From Pristionchus mayeri (lineage: Eukaryota; Nematoda; Chromadorea; Rhabditida; Neodiplogasteridae): DNA of 64,000 nucleotides. Positions 26,101 through 38,225 of this stretch are shown piece after piece (positions within the stretch are counted from its first letter, which is position 1; each line of letters opens with the position of its first letter). Below the pieces are notes generated by a model. It saw only the letters and a program-made list of their open reading frames with translations, was not told the origin of the DNA and made no database searches. The DNA lies in contig BTRK01000004.1 in the NCBI GenBank assembly GCA_036245805.1, forward strand, positions 15,872,001 to 15,936,000. Reading direction: 5' to 3'. The position numbers and the translations under genes are program-made.

Positions 26101-27834
26101 TAAAAGTGATGCCATGGGTGCGTATTGCAGGTGATTGTATGTTTCCTGGTCACCACAGCACATCACACACACTTTTTATTTAGCGCGCATTCGCAGTATC
26201 ACGAGAGGGAATTCCTAATGAAGGGGCGATTTTCGAATTTCGAATTCTCACCTGTCTGAATGATCAGCATGTAGCAGTAGGTCCAGGCGAACTGCGAATT
26301 GTTGGTTAAAAATTGCTTTATCATGCCTTAGCCTTAGCTTTAACCTTAGCCATATGCAAACCACTCACAGCGATTCCTTCTGCAATGAGAAATGTGCGCC
26401 AACTGAATCGTCGGTTGTGGTATCTGGCTGGTCGATGACAAGCTACGGCGCGCTCCACCGCGATGTACAGCTCCTGCAACATGGTTTTCTGGATATTTTA
26501 CTATTATTTTCCAGTTTTTTCCCTTCCGATCATTCAAACAAGCACTTGCTCACTCGATTCACTGTTCTTCCCAGAAGTGCAAACACGAAAATTATTAAGT
26601 TTTCGTGACGATCATTCAAAGGTTCTCGAGAACACAGGAAATTCTCAGACGCTGTCAATGCACTTTTTAGTAGTTTAAAGGAAGGCCGGAAAATTACGAA
26701 TATAAATACGGAATATAAACAATCGGGATCACCTGGACAGAGGAGAAGGCGTGAGTCATTCCGTGTCCAGTGTACAGGTACGGTCCCCACGCTGAAACGG
26801 ACTTCTATAATTGCGCATCTTCATGGCTGCATGATATCAGTACTTCATTTGGAATGGGATTGAGATATGCGGTCTAAGAGCCTCATCAGGACGTTATTTT
26901 CTGAGAAATTCCTTGAACTTCAAAAGCGGTAAATTGGTTGCCAATAGCACATTGAGTGCAGCTAATCTCCGTTACGAGGTTTCCGACACAAACAGCACCA
27001 AATCCATTTCCATTCAATGATCATTATCGAGGATGTCATAATTCCCTGTTTTGAGGGTGTTAGGGATTTCCTTATCGTTCTAGTCGGCTGATCGCTGTTT
27101 TCACACTAGTCTCCTGAGGGAATAAAAGCGTGATTTACGGCTCCCTATCCATAACTTACTTTTTCGTAATTCTTTCGACTTGAGCTTTAATATAAAATAC
27201 AAAAGACGATAAATTCACTGTACATGGTGAATTCCACGATCAAGGAACTCATCTTAAAATAGTACCCTTCTCCCCTACTTTCTCAGTTGGAAGAGTTCTG
27301 AGCAACTACCAATCATGGCGATCATCCGACCTACCGCCGAGATAATAGGATATCTACTATAGCATTACCGGTCTCGCTGATCTTCTGGGGGTTGTAGTGG
27401 CCGGCGGAGAGGTCGAACAGGGCCATCAGCAGGTTGATAGTCACCATGAGAATGAAGGCACCAATCCACAGGAACATCAGTGCTCTGAAGCATATTGCAA
27501 CTTTCCCGTTGACTTCTCATTGCGTATAACTTTCAGAATTATTCCTGGAAAGTGTAGTATCCCTTTGGTTTCCTTCACGCAAGTCTTCGAATGGCAATGT
27601 ATGATTATTTCAAAATGAAATGTGCTTTGTATTCGAGGCTAACCTGCAGTTGGCGTGGAGCGCCATTCGATTGAGGTAGGAGAAGACGAAGATGAGCGAG
27701 GGGAAGGCGAAGGAGACGGGGAAGAGCTGCACTACTTGCAGGATGGGGTGGCGATCGAGAATTGAGGAGGAGGGAGAGGATGTGTTGCGAGGAGGCTCCA
27801 TGGCAGTGTCAGCTAATGAGAAGGCGAACTCCAT
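23188..27834 (-). CDS. Sre-like (Sra-superfamily) chemoreceptor GPCR
   Basis: Eleven exons: 27834-27644, 27484-27369, 26791-26733, 26473-26369, 26291-26252, 25083-25028, 24859-24785, 24663-24598, 24547-24470, 24033-23790, 23291-23188; 377 residues, phases consistent. Several hydrophobic helices are clear, such as VVQLFPVSFAFPSLIFVF, MFLWIGAFILMVTINLL and MIWVWLYVVGIASFSIITT. Between them lies ELYIAVERAVACHRPARYHN, resembling the ER-x2-A motif after TM3 in Sra-superfamily receptors, and DTLNAKYQVREAS, resembling the (L)SxRYQxxEN motif after TM5. The tail ETHFTELARYW fits the Y/HFxxLxxxW ending of Sre proteins. Assignment to Sre rather than Srab is inferred. Expected in sensory-neuron membranes coupling to G proteins. 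ATG at 27834 was used; an in-frame ATG at 27801 is possible. Intron 5 contains a mariner-like element. Confidence 0.82.
23404..23487. mobile_element. 84-bp MITE, second copy
   Basis: GTACTAGGTCGAATGAGA at the left and TCTCATCCGACCTAGTGC at the right, with inner ATGACGTCATGC and GCATGACGTCAT arms, making a nearly perfect hairpin. Same family as 19,218-19,307. It lies in the last intron of the Sre-like gene. No clean target duplication is visible here. Confidence 0.8.
25125..26022. mobile_element. Mariner-like element, 0.9 kb
   Basis: Starts TAGGTTGGTGCAAAAGTTTC and ends with the reverse complement of TTAGGTTGGTGCATAAGT. These ends match the well-known mariner terminal repeat TTAGGTTGGTGCAAAAGT. 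At 898 bp it is shorter than an intact element and no transposase frame is seen. Lies in intron 5 of the Sre-like gene. Confidence 0.8.
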
Positions 27835-28612
27835 CGGCCGAGACTACAAAGGGAAGCCTTCTCAGAAGAAAGGGTGCAGACTCCGCCTCTCGCGCACTGA
27901 ATTCGCTGGCGAATAGTGCGCACAGAGACTTGAAAAACACGTCGTACTAAGGGGTACGGAATTGCTCAAGAAGATGCTAGATTGAGCGAAATGAATGGAT
28001 GGTGCCTGGGGAGATGGAATCTATGACGTCTCTAGGCGAGCAGGAAAGAGTGTGGGGGAGAGATTGTGTTGACTGAGTGGGCTTCTGATGCAGCTGCCTT
28101 TACTCATAGTTGGAAGATCGAATGAGCAGCCGGAACGAGGATGTAATTGCCAATCAAACTTATGAAAGACTAATAACATAATACACGAGGAAGGACAGGT
28201 GAATCTGCAGGTGATTCATGCCCATGTAGTTAGTTATTCATCCATCGCACCATCACATGCTGAAAACAAGGGGGAACTTGCCAACTCCAAGGAGAGAAAG
28301 TTTAAATTTCCCTTCAATTTCGTGACCATTAGCAAGAAGATAAAGAATACCAGTGACAAAAAATGTTTAGTAATGCACAGAAAACTTCATGGTATTGAGC
28401 AATTCACATAATTAGCGATCCTATTTTTCATAGTATGAATAACTCATAGAATTTGCGCTCTAGTAATGAACTATATGCCGTGTAGGAGTGAATAACGAGG
28501 AATACGTTCAAATGTTTTTATTCTTTCAAATTCGTTCGAATAACTGTTCATAGGTCAGACGGTGAGCACAGCACACAGCTGATTTTTTTTAAACGAAAGA
28601 ATTATCTACGTC
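27835..28612. other. Intergenic between the Sre-like gene and the divergent NHR
   Basis: About 780 bp upstream of the Sre-like start. No coding exon pattern, no large palindrome and no recognised regulatory site. Confidence 0.5.
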
Positions 28613-31600
28613 TTAAAGGAACAATTTCATGAACTTTTCCTGCGCAGTATACATATCGAACAGGGCTACCTGTGCCCTGAAGAACTCCTGATAGAGCGCA
28701 GCACATTCCTGAAACTAAGATGATAGTGTGCGCGAGTGTTGTGAGTTTTTTCTCTTCATTGCTGAGAAAACACGTTATTCATTATGTGCACTCCACCACA
28801 CTAGCCCTGTTGCGAAAGTTTGTAAAATCTCTAGTTAGCAGCTACTCAAGCACTGGCAGGTGGTGGTGTTCATGATTGCGCAAGACCTGCCCGTAACCAA
28901 CAGCTCGGGCATATGACTCGATGAATTCCACCATCTTTAGAGAGGAAATAATGCGAAAAAAATATAAATATAAATAAATAAATTAAATTTCGTAATTTCT
29001 CTCAATGAGCCACTCACCCTGACCGTGTGCACCAACGTCATCAGATTGCCCAATCTCGTGGAGAAGTCGGCCAATCCAAGGGCCATCTTGTAGTAGTGCT
29101 GGAGCTCATCGATGACCTCCTTCTGAATCTCGTCGAGCAGCGGGGAGGCATCTTGTGCAGCGTCTAAAAGCTAAAATCTGTATTTGATATACAAAATATG
29201 ATGGTAAAGATGCAGCCTCTGTGCATGGTTTAGTCGGCCGAACAGTATGATTGGAGACCCTATTTGAACCTTGAAAGCATTAAAAACTAGAAGGAAGCGG
29301 ACCACAGTCGCAGAGCAGCAAAGCGAGTGAAGCGTGGAATTCCTTCGCCGTCATCTGGACCCGATTCATCATGGGGACAATGATCTCGCACTGTTCGTTC
29401 GTGTACTGAGCGATCGACCTGAACAGATTCATAGCTCAGTTCACGGAATATTCTCCTGGACTATTCATTTAAAATCGCCGAAACCGTCGAATTATAACTG
29501 AATAAATTGCAAATGTGCATCTTTTCCCGTATTTTCGCAGAACTTGATTTTTGTTCGTGTGTGACCCTAACATTAATGCGAAAATTCTGGTCGATTGCAA
29601 ACCGACTATGTTCATTAGATCTAGTACCGGCAAAACTCACTCAATCAGTGATTTCCTGTTGGAGCCTCCATCATTCCTGCCCACCCAACTATCTGGGTTC
29701 CGCAAGTCGGCACAAACGAGCGCAGAGGCAATTAGACTGGAAATGTTTGGAAATTATAAAGATGATGGGTACCCCATCCACGAGGGAAGGTTCGAGGGGT
29801 GAAGAGTGTGAATTTGTCCTTATACAGCTTAACTTGTGCAGCATGGAAGTTAATCACCCTGATCAAGTTACCCGCATGATCTGGTCACGACTTCACATGA
29901 AATTAAAGTTCGAAGAACTCACTAGTCACCAGCGCTTCCCCATATTTTCCGCGTTCTATAGTGCGCTTCCATCATGCTGAACTTGGGAAGAAACTGACCG
30001 AAGAGCTGTTCCTGCAATTATTTACCTGTATTGCATTATTTTTTTAGATTGTTGTATATTTATAGCATTTATGCAGAGTCGAATTATTTTTGCACAAACA
30101 CGTCATAATCGTCGCACCTGCTCGGACAGAGTGAGCGCTTGCAAGCTTGGAAAGCATGTCTTGAACAGCTCCCAAGTCGCCGTGATGACGAAATCATACG
30201 TGCGCAACAGCGTATCGTAGCTTGTGACGTACAACTCCTGATATTCGTCGATAGTAACCTTTGTATAAATAAGAAAGAATATCACGCCATTCAAGAGAGA
30301 ATCGAGCTAGAACCGCAATTCAAAAAAATGTAGGTGAAGGCGCAGCCAAAATTTTCAAAGTATACGCTGAGCAGTGTATACTGTGAAAATTTTGGCTACT
30401 CCTTCACCTACATTTTTGAGAAAAGCGACTTAGAGTGTAGCACTATTAAAAATGGCTTTTAGAAAATTTGGTTTTAATAAATCGATAGAGCTCAAAAAAA
30501 GAGTGGGGGTCACTCAGAGGCCAATTTAGCGCTATCTTTCACCGTATCCAAGAAAACAGCTCTCAAAGTAAGTGATGCCGATATCCGACCCTACCTAGGG
30601 ACCTCCAAAATGAAGTATAAGCAATGAGACTTCGGGGGTCACTCAGGCATGCCTAAGGGTGTCCAAAACCGGTTTGAACTCATTTCACCATTCCCATGCT
30701 CAGCTCGATTCTCTCATGAGAGGCGTCATATTTGCGTGAAATGTTCTAAAATATCCTAGTGTTTTGCTAGCCCAGCATTGATTATCCCCATACGACGAGC
30801 AATAGCTCAATGAGTAACGAAGAATCTACTTCTCGACTTTCGAACTCTACTTGATGCATTTACAATTTCAAACGTTTTTTTCGAAACCTCGGTCGGGTGC
30901 GGAATTCGCGCAGTCTCATCACATTTGCTGAGGAAGACTCGTTCCTGCACTCTTCGAGTCTCCATCGATGTGCTGGAATGGACATTAATCTAGATATGAA
31001 CGTGGTATGATGAGACGGAAAATTTAAATAATTGTCCATCATTTTGGAAATTGGAAATTTAAAAAAATAGAAATTTGAATTATCATGATAAACGAAAAAA
31101 AAGTGAACTTGAACTGTCTTCCGATCCGATCCACAACAGTTTCGGCGGTTGCTGATGTAAGGTTGAGCGGATGAGCCGGATCCTAGCCGATAGTATGGAT
31201 ACATATCGTTGTTCTACCTTACCGGACTATCTTCTTGTGCTTTCTTGTTTATTCGCAGTGGTCCATCGTATTTGAGTCCGATAGCGAGGCACTTTTCGAA
31301 GCGGCAGCTGCGACAGACCGCCTTCTTCGCTGGACTTTCAAGATAAATGAAAAAATAAAGATTAATGGCGCCGCTGAGGGCACGCTGCTACATTCCATCA
31401 ATGGTTTGAAGAAATTCGGTAAAATCATCCGTGCGTCTCATAAGTATGTTACAAATTCATACAAATGCACTATACCTGTAATAACTGAGCATTTCCCATC
31501 TCCCCTCCGGCAATTATAGCTCTTTCCCGATGTTTTGACGCGCTTGAAGAACGAAGAGCAGGCCCTACGCAGAAATTGGTACTTTTTTAAAAATTATTTT

Positions 31601-31730
31601 GTTTTAAATATTTATTTTAATATTTTACATAACGTATACGTTCATACCTGCACGTGTCCATGCCGAAGTGAGTCGCGGTGATTGGAGTGGTGCATACGAG
31701 ACACTCGCGAAACTCCAAAGCATCAGCCAT
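28613..31730 (-). CDS. Divergent supplementary nuclear hormone receptor (type C)
   Basis: Thirteen exons: 31730-31648, 31564-31476, 31329-31223, 31182-31109, 30972-30888, 30258-30118, 30011-29930, 29890-29872, 29736-29641, 29418-29303, 29163-29018, 28934-28887, 28708-28613; 393 residues. DNA-binding domain: ECLVCTTPITATHFGMDTC, CRACSSFFKR, CRRGDGKC, CRSCRFEKCLAIGLKY, with canonical spacing. Ligand-binding domain: FVITATWELFKTCFPSLQA, DLRNPDSWVGRNDGG, KEFHASLALLLCD, and a C-terminal helix AQEKFMKLFL. The 83, 89, 96 and 116-nt exons are shared with type A, so the gene belongs to the same lineage but is clearly diverged. The 19-nt exon 8 is chosen by phase only and is the weakest part of the model; intron 4's donor (GTTCAC) is also weak. 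Intron 5 holds a family-A fold-back. Predicted nuclear transcription regulator. Confidence 0.83.
30279..30731. mobile_element. Fold-back element, family A, short copy
   Basis: Starts ATATCACGCCATTCAAGAGA and ends CATGAGAGGCGTCATAT, the same ends as the 18.2-19.2 kb element, but most of the arms are lost. The internal hairpin is AAAATGTAGGTGAAGG paired with CCTTCACCTACATTTT. In intron 5 of the type-C NHR. Confidence 0.8.
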
Positions 31731-32802
31731 TGTAGCTCTGCAAAACTGATAGGTAAACGAAAATAAGCCAAACAAAAATGCGAAAAATATGAACTACGTG
31801 GAGCGCGCTTTGGGAGGATAGAATGTATATTTCTTGCGCGTCTGTGCACCTCTCGATCACGTGTACTCCCCGCTTCCTCTTTCACTTCTTCTCATCATAT
31901 TCCCTTCTCTGCCTCTCTCCATCTCTGTACTCTCTTCCCTTTCCCTCCCATCTGATGATCTTTCCTCTCTGCGCAAACACTCAAATGATGCTGAATCACG
32001 ATTGCGAGCACAATATCGACACTTTTGTACCTCATACCGACACATATCAAATACTTACAACCAATGTTTATTTTCCAGCGGAATCCAGATACTATGATAG
32101 TTTTTTTTCCAACACTTCATAAAACAAGAATGCAATCTTCTTCGATATCTGCTTCATGAGAACATTGTTTTTAAAATTAGAATACATGATGTTGCATTGG
32201 TGAATTGCTCAATTAACAATTAATACACATCCTAGATAAAACGATCCTTCCACTAGTCATGTTTTCGGCGTAATGTCCTAATATTATGTGTATTTTTCTG
32301 TGTTAGACTATAGTTTATTGCACAGCATCGCTGTTATTTTGCGGTGTCACCGCCAGCGGGACAAATGAATGAGTCAAAAAATTGTTTGTGAATGCATGGC
32401 GTGAGAAATCCTATTACTCTTCTCAACCCGATAACAACGACTTCCTTTATTTCCTATTAGTGTATTTTTAGTCCCTTTTTAAGGTTCAATGCAGCAATTG
32501 AGTACAAATACGTTATTTCAAATAATAATAATGTGCATATGTCCCGAAATAATGAGAACAATGAATTGTGAAAAATTGATACATATTTAAGGAAAAAAAT
32601 CATCGTTTTATTGCAGAACTTATCATGGTGATTTAACTTTAAGTATATGTGATACTTTTCCGGATTCAAATCATTTGTGCAGGATTATTCACAGAAATCA
32701 ACACTGCAATCAGCACAAATATGCGATTAGAATGTTTGACTTGTAGTGTACTCTTAGATTCCTTGAAAACATATTCAGATAATATGGCTATATATTGCTA
32801 GC
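31731..32802. other. Divergent intergenic region
   Basis: Lies between the 5' ends of the type-C NHR (leftward) and the small secreted-protein candidate (rightward), so it may carry promoters for both. A CT-rich tract spans about 31,850-31,970; the rest is AT-rich. No gene is supported. Confidence 0.5.
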
Positions 32803-33359
32803 ATGAATGAGCAAAGGAGGAGGCTCATTTTGAGCTTGATACTTCTCTCATTTATCCTAGTACTGGTAATGTTATCGTCAAGCAGTGTCTCTCTTCTTCT
32901 TCTGGTGACCTTCGTTGGTCTCGTTTCTGGCCTTCCCGCAAGAGAGCATGTGGCACCATTCGCTTCTCAGCAAAATGCCTTCACTGAGACAACCGATAGT
33001 GGTCAAGGTGAGAAAGAATTTGCAACGCGTGACTCGTCTTTGAAAAAGGATTTGTAAAATGAAAGGGATAGATCACAATTCTAAATTTGTTTCGACATTA
33101 GTCTCTAATTTCCATTTTAAAAATAAAATAAATTATTCTTGCAGCCCCGCTTGGCAGGATCGCCCGTCAGGTATTGCAAGGCGAAGGACTCGGTGATGCC
33201 ATCTACCAATTGGTCGCAAACATAATCAGAGACGTCCGCAATATCGTATTCAGTGCGCTCGGGATGTAGGTGCCTAATCTATTCTTAATTTCCGCATGTT
33301 CAAATTTCAGTGGCCACAAGGAAACTGATCAGTGGAACTGCACATCATCTTTTCGATAA
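32803..33359 (+). CDS. Possible small secreted or membrane-anchored protein
   Basis: Three exons: 32803-33007, 33145-33265, 33311-33359, in phase, 124 residues. The N-terminus is very hydrophobic with a basic front (MNEQRRRLILSLILLSFI, then SVSLLLLVTFVGLVSG before LPAREH), so either a long signal-anchor or, from the in-frame ATG at 32869, a classical signal peptide of about 22 residues. The mature part is short, with an amphipathic stretch (AIYQLVANIIRDVRNIVF) and one cysteine near the end. I do not recognise the family. Introns have good GTGAG/TTTCAG borders. It sits next to a fold-back array of short tandem repeats. Confidence 0.45.
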
Positions 33360-33479
33360 AAGCCTTCACCACATTTGTATTTTTGTGTACTTGAAGTATC
33401 CCAGATTACCCAAATGTGTTCCTTCGAATTGTTTGTTTTTGGCTCGTGGCAATAATTGTCTCCAATTCTCACGACAACA

Positions 33480-34185
33480 AGACCTCGGGCTCTGTACCAA
33501 TATAAGGGTCCCAAGGTGGATTCTGTACCAATATGAGGGTCCCAAAGGAAGCTGTACCAATATAAGGGTCTCAAGAATTTCTGTACCAGTATAAGGGTCC
33601 CAAAGTAAGCTGTACCAGTATAAGGGTCCCAAACAAAATTTCAAATGCTGTTATCAATATGTGATATTGCATCATAACTATGTAACACCGTGTTTCTGTA
33701 GTGTGTAAAGGAAGTCCAGCTCTGAATTTGTGTTCCCTTCGCAAATTGGCTCAAACTCAACCTACAAGACAATGTCCTTGGCCACTCTTAAATGTAGGAC
33801 AGATGTGTAAGAGACATATGTTTGCAAATATACAAAAATGTTATCAAATATAAAAGTTGGGAACTTTAAAAGAGTTCGAGCTGGTTCGAATAGCCCAGCC
33901 AAGCGCATAGCCTTCTAGGATGATATTGATACGAATTACGAAAGGAACACACATGCAGTTCTTGATTTCCATTAAACACATCGGAAACACGATATTGCAC
34001 AGTTATGATGCAGTATTACAGATTCATGGCAAAATTTTATTTGGGACCCTTATACTGGTACAGAATACTTTGGGACCCTTATACTGGTACAGAATACTTT
34101 GGGACCCTTATACTGGTACAGAATACTTTGGGACCCTTATATTGGTACAGAAATATTGGGACCCCCATATTGGTACAGAACCCCA
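33480..34185. repeat. Inverted pair of about 25-bp tandem repeats
   Basis: At 33,490-33,635 the unit CTGTACCAATATAAGGGTCC recurs five times with irregular spacers; at 34,038-34,185 the reverse complement GGACCCTTATACTGGTACAG recurs about five times at 27-28 bp. The DNA between them also pairs (GATATTGCATCATAACT at 33,664 with its inverse near 34,000), so the whole stretch is one fold-back whose arms end in minisatellites. The open frames reading GPLYWYR and the like are produced by the repeat. Confidence 0.85.
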
Positions 34186-34679
34186 ACTCGTTATTCGCAT
34201 GTCCCTGCACTCGAAGCAAAGTTCCACCCAACCTTTTTTTAGGAAAAACCCTCTTCTCATAGCGAATGATGGAAAGATCCCTTCATTTGTCATCCTCGGA
34301 AAAGCTCTGCACAGCTTTTCAAAGATGGGGGAAGGGCTCATTTGCGTGGCAGAGCTAATAATGTTCATTGTCGTATTATCGGTACAAGGTGACGGACGGA
34401 ATGACTAGGGTTCCTGAACAATTGTACGATTGAGTACGCCCTTCCGTTTTGTGAAATCCAAAACTAAAATTTAGGCTTGGTCAAGATGTGCGGAAAGGGG
34501 CTGTGCGAAATGGGATAGGGAACTTTTCGGCACAGGTTCCCTACCCTTTAAGGAGCAATATTTAGAGAGGGACATCGTTAGATGTTGACATAATTTTCAG
34601 CGAAGAATCTACTGAACTATTGTGATATCATAATAATATATTAGACGAATCCAGACGAAGTTAAAAGGGCGAAACTCTC

Positions 34680-35077
34680 ACAGGAGTGTTAGCATATTTT
34701 TCGTAAACCACTCATCGGAAAGCTCTCGCTGAGCTGCATCTAGTGTGACAATTTGAGCTGCATCTTCACCTACATTTTTGAGAAAATTGCCCCCCCCCCA
34801 GTGTACGACTGTTGAAAATGGGTTTTATAGAAAATGGTTTGGATAGATCGATAGAGCTCGAAAAATGAGTTGGGGTCACTCAGAGATCAATTTTGCTCTA
34901 TCTTTCACGGTATCCAAGAAAACAGCTCTCAAAGTGAGTGATGCCGGTATCCGACCCTACGTAGGACTATAAGACTTCAGGGGTCACTCAGGCATGCCTC
35001 AGGGTGGCCAAAACCGATTAGAACTCATTTCACCATTCCCATGCTCAGCTCGATTCTCCCATGAGAGGAGTGATATA
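34680..35077. repeat. Family-A fold-back, single arm
   Basis: Carries GAAAGCTCTCGCTGAGCTGC, AACAGCTCTCAAAGTGAGTG and CATGAGAGGAGTGATATA in the same order as the right half of the 18.2-19.2 kb element. Only one arm is present. Just downstream (about 35,195-35,245) is a small tandem of GTAAATA units. Confidence 0.75.
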
Positions 35078-35537
35078 CCCCTCTCATTTCCCAATTTGTG
35101 TGAAATCCCAGCTACCGCCCGAGTCATAAGTCATTTTAGAGTCTTTGGAAGCAATATTCGCAACTATTCAGAACGGGCTTAGGGGTCCCTTGAAACGTGT
35201 AAATAGTACACGTGTAAATAGTAAATAGTAAATAGTGTAAAAATGCACATGTTGTAAGTTATACTTTTGCGGTTCCCTTGTAAGCAAATTCAGATTTAAT
35301 GCCGTTCCATTTGTATTGCGAAGAGAGCGTTTAAAGTTTCCCAACACCCATGTAAATAATTTGAACTGGCAGGAGTACCCTGATCACGACAAAACGAGCG
35401 AAAGAGTGTGTAAAAGAGAGAGAGCGGGCGTGATCAGGCAACTCCGACTGAAACTTTACGGCTCCACGTTGTTGCAAATATTGATTTTCTATTATTTTCA
35501 TTATTCCAGTTTAACTGATTAGAACCAGTTCTACTAT

Positions 35538-36802
35538 TAGGTTGGAACATAAGTTCTGTCCGATTTCGTGAACGACGTTTGAGCTCGCGTAAAATGCTCA
35601 TCTCAAATCACATTGGGCTAACTCAGTAGCATAATTAGATGGAAGACTTGAACATTCCCTACATCTGATCAGATAAAATAAGCGGCTCAGGGTATACGAG
35701 AAATTGATGATTGTCATCAAAGTTTCAGATTTTTTTTCAAAAGTGTTTGGATCACTATTTTGCAGAAGAGAAAAATTGTGGGGCAACTTCACATATATTA
35801 TTGAGAAGGCCATGTCTAGTACTTTCTAAACCTGCGTTGAATGGTGGGGTTGATCCATCCCTTCCCCGAATTACATGAGGAACAAAGAGTAAGATGGAGT
35901 GATGGAGCTGTTCAATCAATTAGTATTCCTGCCCCGATAATCAAACTGACAGTTCTTAGAATATGGGCGATATAGTGTACTACTATTGCGCCATTCATAA
36001 ATGAGAAAAGTCTAGCTGAACTGATCTTCATCTTTCTCAAAATTGTGATTTTTCAAAAACATATTATACTTGATAAACATGCAAAATTCCGACTTTTGGT
36101 GCCCAGGCTATGATTACTTATTTACCAAAAGTACTTATTACCCAACTTACCCAAGCCACAATGCAATAGGGTAGGGTCAGCTTCAGCATGTAATCACAAA
36201 ATAACGAGCTGATCAACTGTATGTGAGACAGGAACTGGTAAAATATGTCGATTTTAATGTTGAATTTTGGTCATCATTTTTAAAATAAATTTTGGCTTGT
36301 GACAGGAGGATCGCACAATTACCTAACTAAAATAATGTGCTGAACAGGGCCCTATCTATACATTTTCAGTATGTTTTAATCTCTAAGTCTCACTATTTGA
36401 ATGCACGGTAGATAAATTAATCTGAGATCATGTCCAGGACATCAGTATTGGCCAATTGGTGCATTTTTTCAAATTGGCCTTTGGTGTTAGAATTTATTTT
36501 AAGTTGCTGTTGTAATACACAACCATGGTACTTTCCAAAAATATAATACGGTTGACACTATCTCTCAGACCGATAGATTGGAACTCGGAGAAATTAATAG
36601 CCCAGTTACCTATTACTGTAACTTTTGCCTCGCACTGCGACCACAATCCCGATGTTATAGAGCTGTACAAACATGCGCTATATAGAGTGTTGAATCACTT
36701 ATTGTTTGAGAACAACCATTTGAAAATAGGTCGAAAAGGAAGGATATTGAATGTAAGAAAACGAAAATATTGAAATCGGACAGAACTTTTGTTCCAACCT
36801 GA
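35538..36802. mobile_element. Degenerate mariner-like element (about 1.27 kb)
   Basis: Left end TAGGTTGGAACATAAGTTCT; right end is the reverse complement of CAGGTTGGAACAAAAGTTCT. Same size and TIR family as the 4.5-5.7 kb and 45.8-47.0 kb copies. No intact transposase frame. Intergenic here. Confidence 0.75.
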
Positions 36803-37164
36803 TACATTGTTAAATAATATAGAAAGGCATTTTGTTGGGTAACTTTAAATGACATATAGCAAATCGAAGAAACCTGATGATCAGCCAAACAGATCTTGTT
36901 CCATCAATTATCTATGTGTCATCTCTCCTGATCTGATGCGCTTTTCCTTTTCGTTGAATTTCGCACCGATAAAAGTATACCGATGACTGTGTACACTATA
37001 TTATTGCAGCTCCAGCGATATTCATTGTTTTGCTCCGAGTTGACTTCGCATCAATTTTATATTTTCGATTTGACACACTTAGTATTTTAGCGAAAGAAAT
37101 TCCCGGTCTGGAAATCAATTCATTTCGTCATTATTTACATGAGAAACACCAAATGCGGACACTA

Positions 37165-37642
37165 CAGTACATGCTAATCGCCTTGCACATATGCGGCCGC
37201 GGCGGCCCGCGGATTCCGCGGATCGATTTTGCGGGAAGCATGCAATTTTTCACCATTCGATTTTTTGATTTTCAAATTCTCCATAAAATTTCGCATCGGA
37301 TGGACTATTCATTCATATTTTTAAAGAATACATAAATCGATATCTTGAATGCCGCAATGCCTCAACCTACCGTAATCTCAGTTGCGAAAGCGACTGTCAA
37401 AGTGATATCGCAAACTGCGATTACGGTAGGCTCAAGCATTGTCGCATTCAAAATATTGATTTATATATTTTTTAAAATATGAATGAATAGTCCATACGAT
37501 GCGAAATTTTATGGAGAACTTGAAAATCAAAAAAATCAAATGGTGAAAAATTGCATGCTTCCCGTAAAATCGATCCGCGGAATCCGCGGGCCGTCGCGGG
37601 CCGCCGCAGCCGCATATAGGGCAAGGCGATTAGCATGTACTG
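37165..37642. repeat. Fold-back with GC-rich inner arms
   Basis: Outer ends CAGTACATGCTAATCGCCTT and AAGGCGATTAGCATGTACTG. Arms of about 235 bp include GGCGGCCCGCGGATTCCGCG and its inverse GCGGAATCCGCGGGCCGTC. The centre pairs CCTACCGTAATC with GATTACGGTAGG. No coding capacity. Confidence 0.9.
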
Positions 37643-37689
37643 TATTATTAAATCTGATAATCAGGATGAGTCAATGCTGAGAGGATTGA

Positions 37690-38225
37690 GTCCAGGAATA
37701 AAAATAATGTAAACTGGATGACGCGATTTTTTTAGATTTTGCGTAGACCTCCTTCAGAAGTTCGATATCGGTCTCGTTCTTCAGACTCTCTTCGAGTGCC
37801 CTCAGAACATTCTGAAGTCTGTCGAGGTCGACGATCTGCTTGAGGTCGTCCTCGAAATCGGAGGAGCAGTAAAGATTAAAAGGTAGACATTGAATCTTTG
37901 AAGTTTGAAAAATCAAAATCCTTTTTAAAAAGTGACATTTCCGGATGTAATGCACGTCTCTGCATGAAACTGGATGCAAAGAACCGTATCATGTACAACT
38001 TTATTTGATTTTCTGTAAATAGTTTGTACCAATATTACATGACTACAATTCCCGTGAAATTTGATTTTCCATTTCTTCCCTTGTCATTGGTCATCTTTTC
38101 TATCATTGTCCTCGCGACCTCTCGATTGGCAGGGCAAAACAACGATGTTACCATCGTTCTTCCTGATCTCTGATCTACTATCTCCAATATCTTATTTCTC
38201 ATCACCTTCGCTGTTACCGCCATTC
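37690..38225 (-). other. Possible coding exon(s), not recognised
   Basis: On the minus strand 37,865-37,735 reads as a GC-rich, charged helix-like peptide (DDLKQIVDLDRLQNVLRALE and onward to ELLKEV), bounded by a plausible CGAG acceptor and GTCTAC donor. A second open stretch at 38,223-38,035 begins MAVTAKVMRNKILEIVDQ. No family is recognised and no complete gene could be assembled. Could be a short gene or a leftover fragment. Confidence 0.25.

Noticed and set aside
33366..34408. Frames rich in GPLYWYR / GTLILVQ
   Set aside because: Produced by the 25-28 bp tandem repeat read in three frames and both strands.
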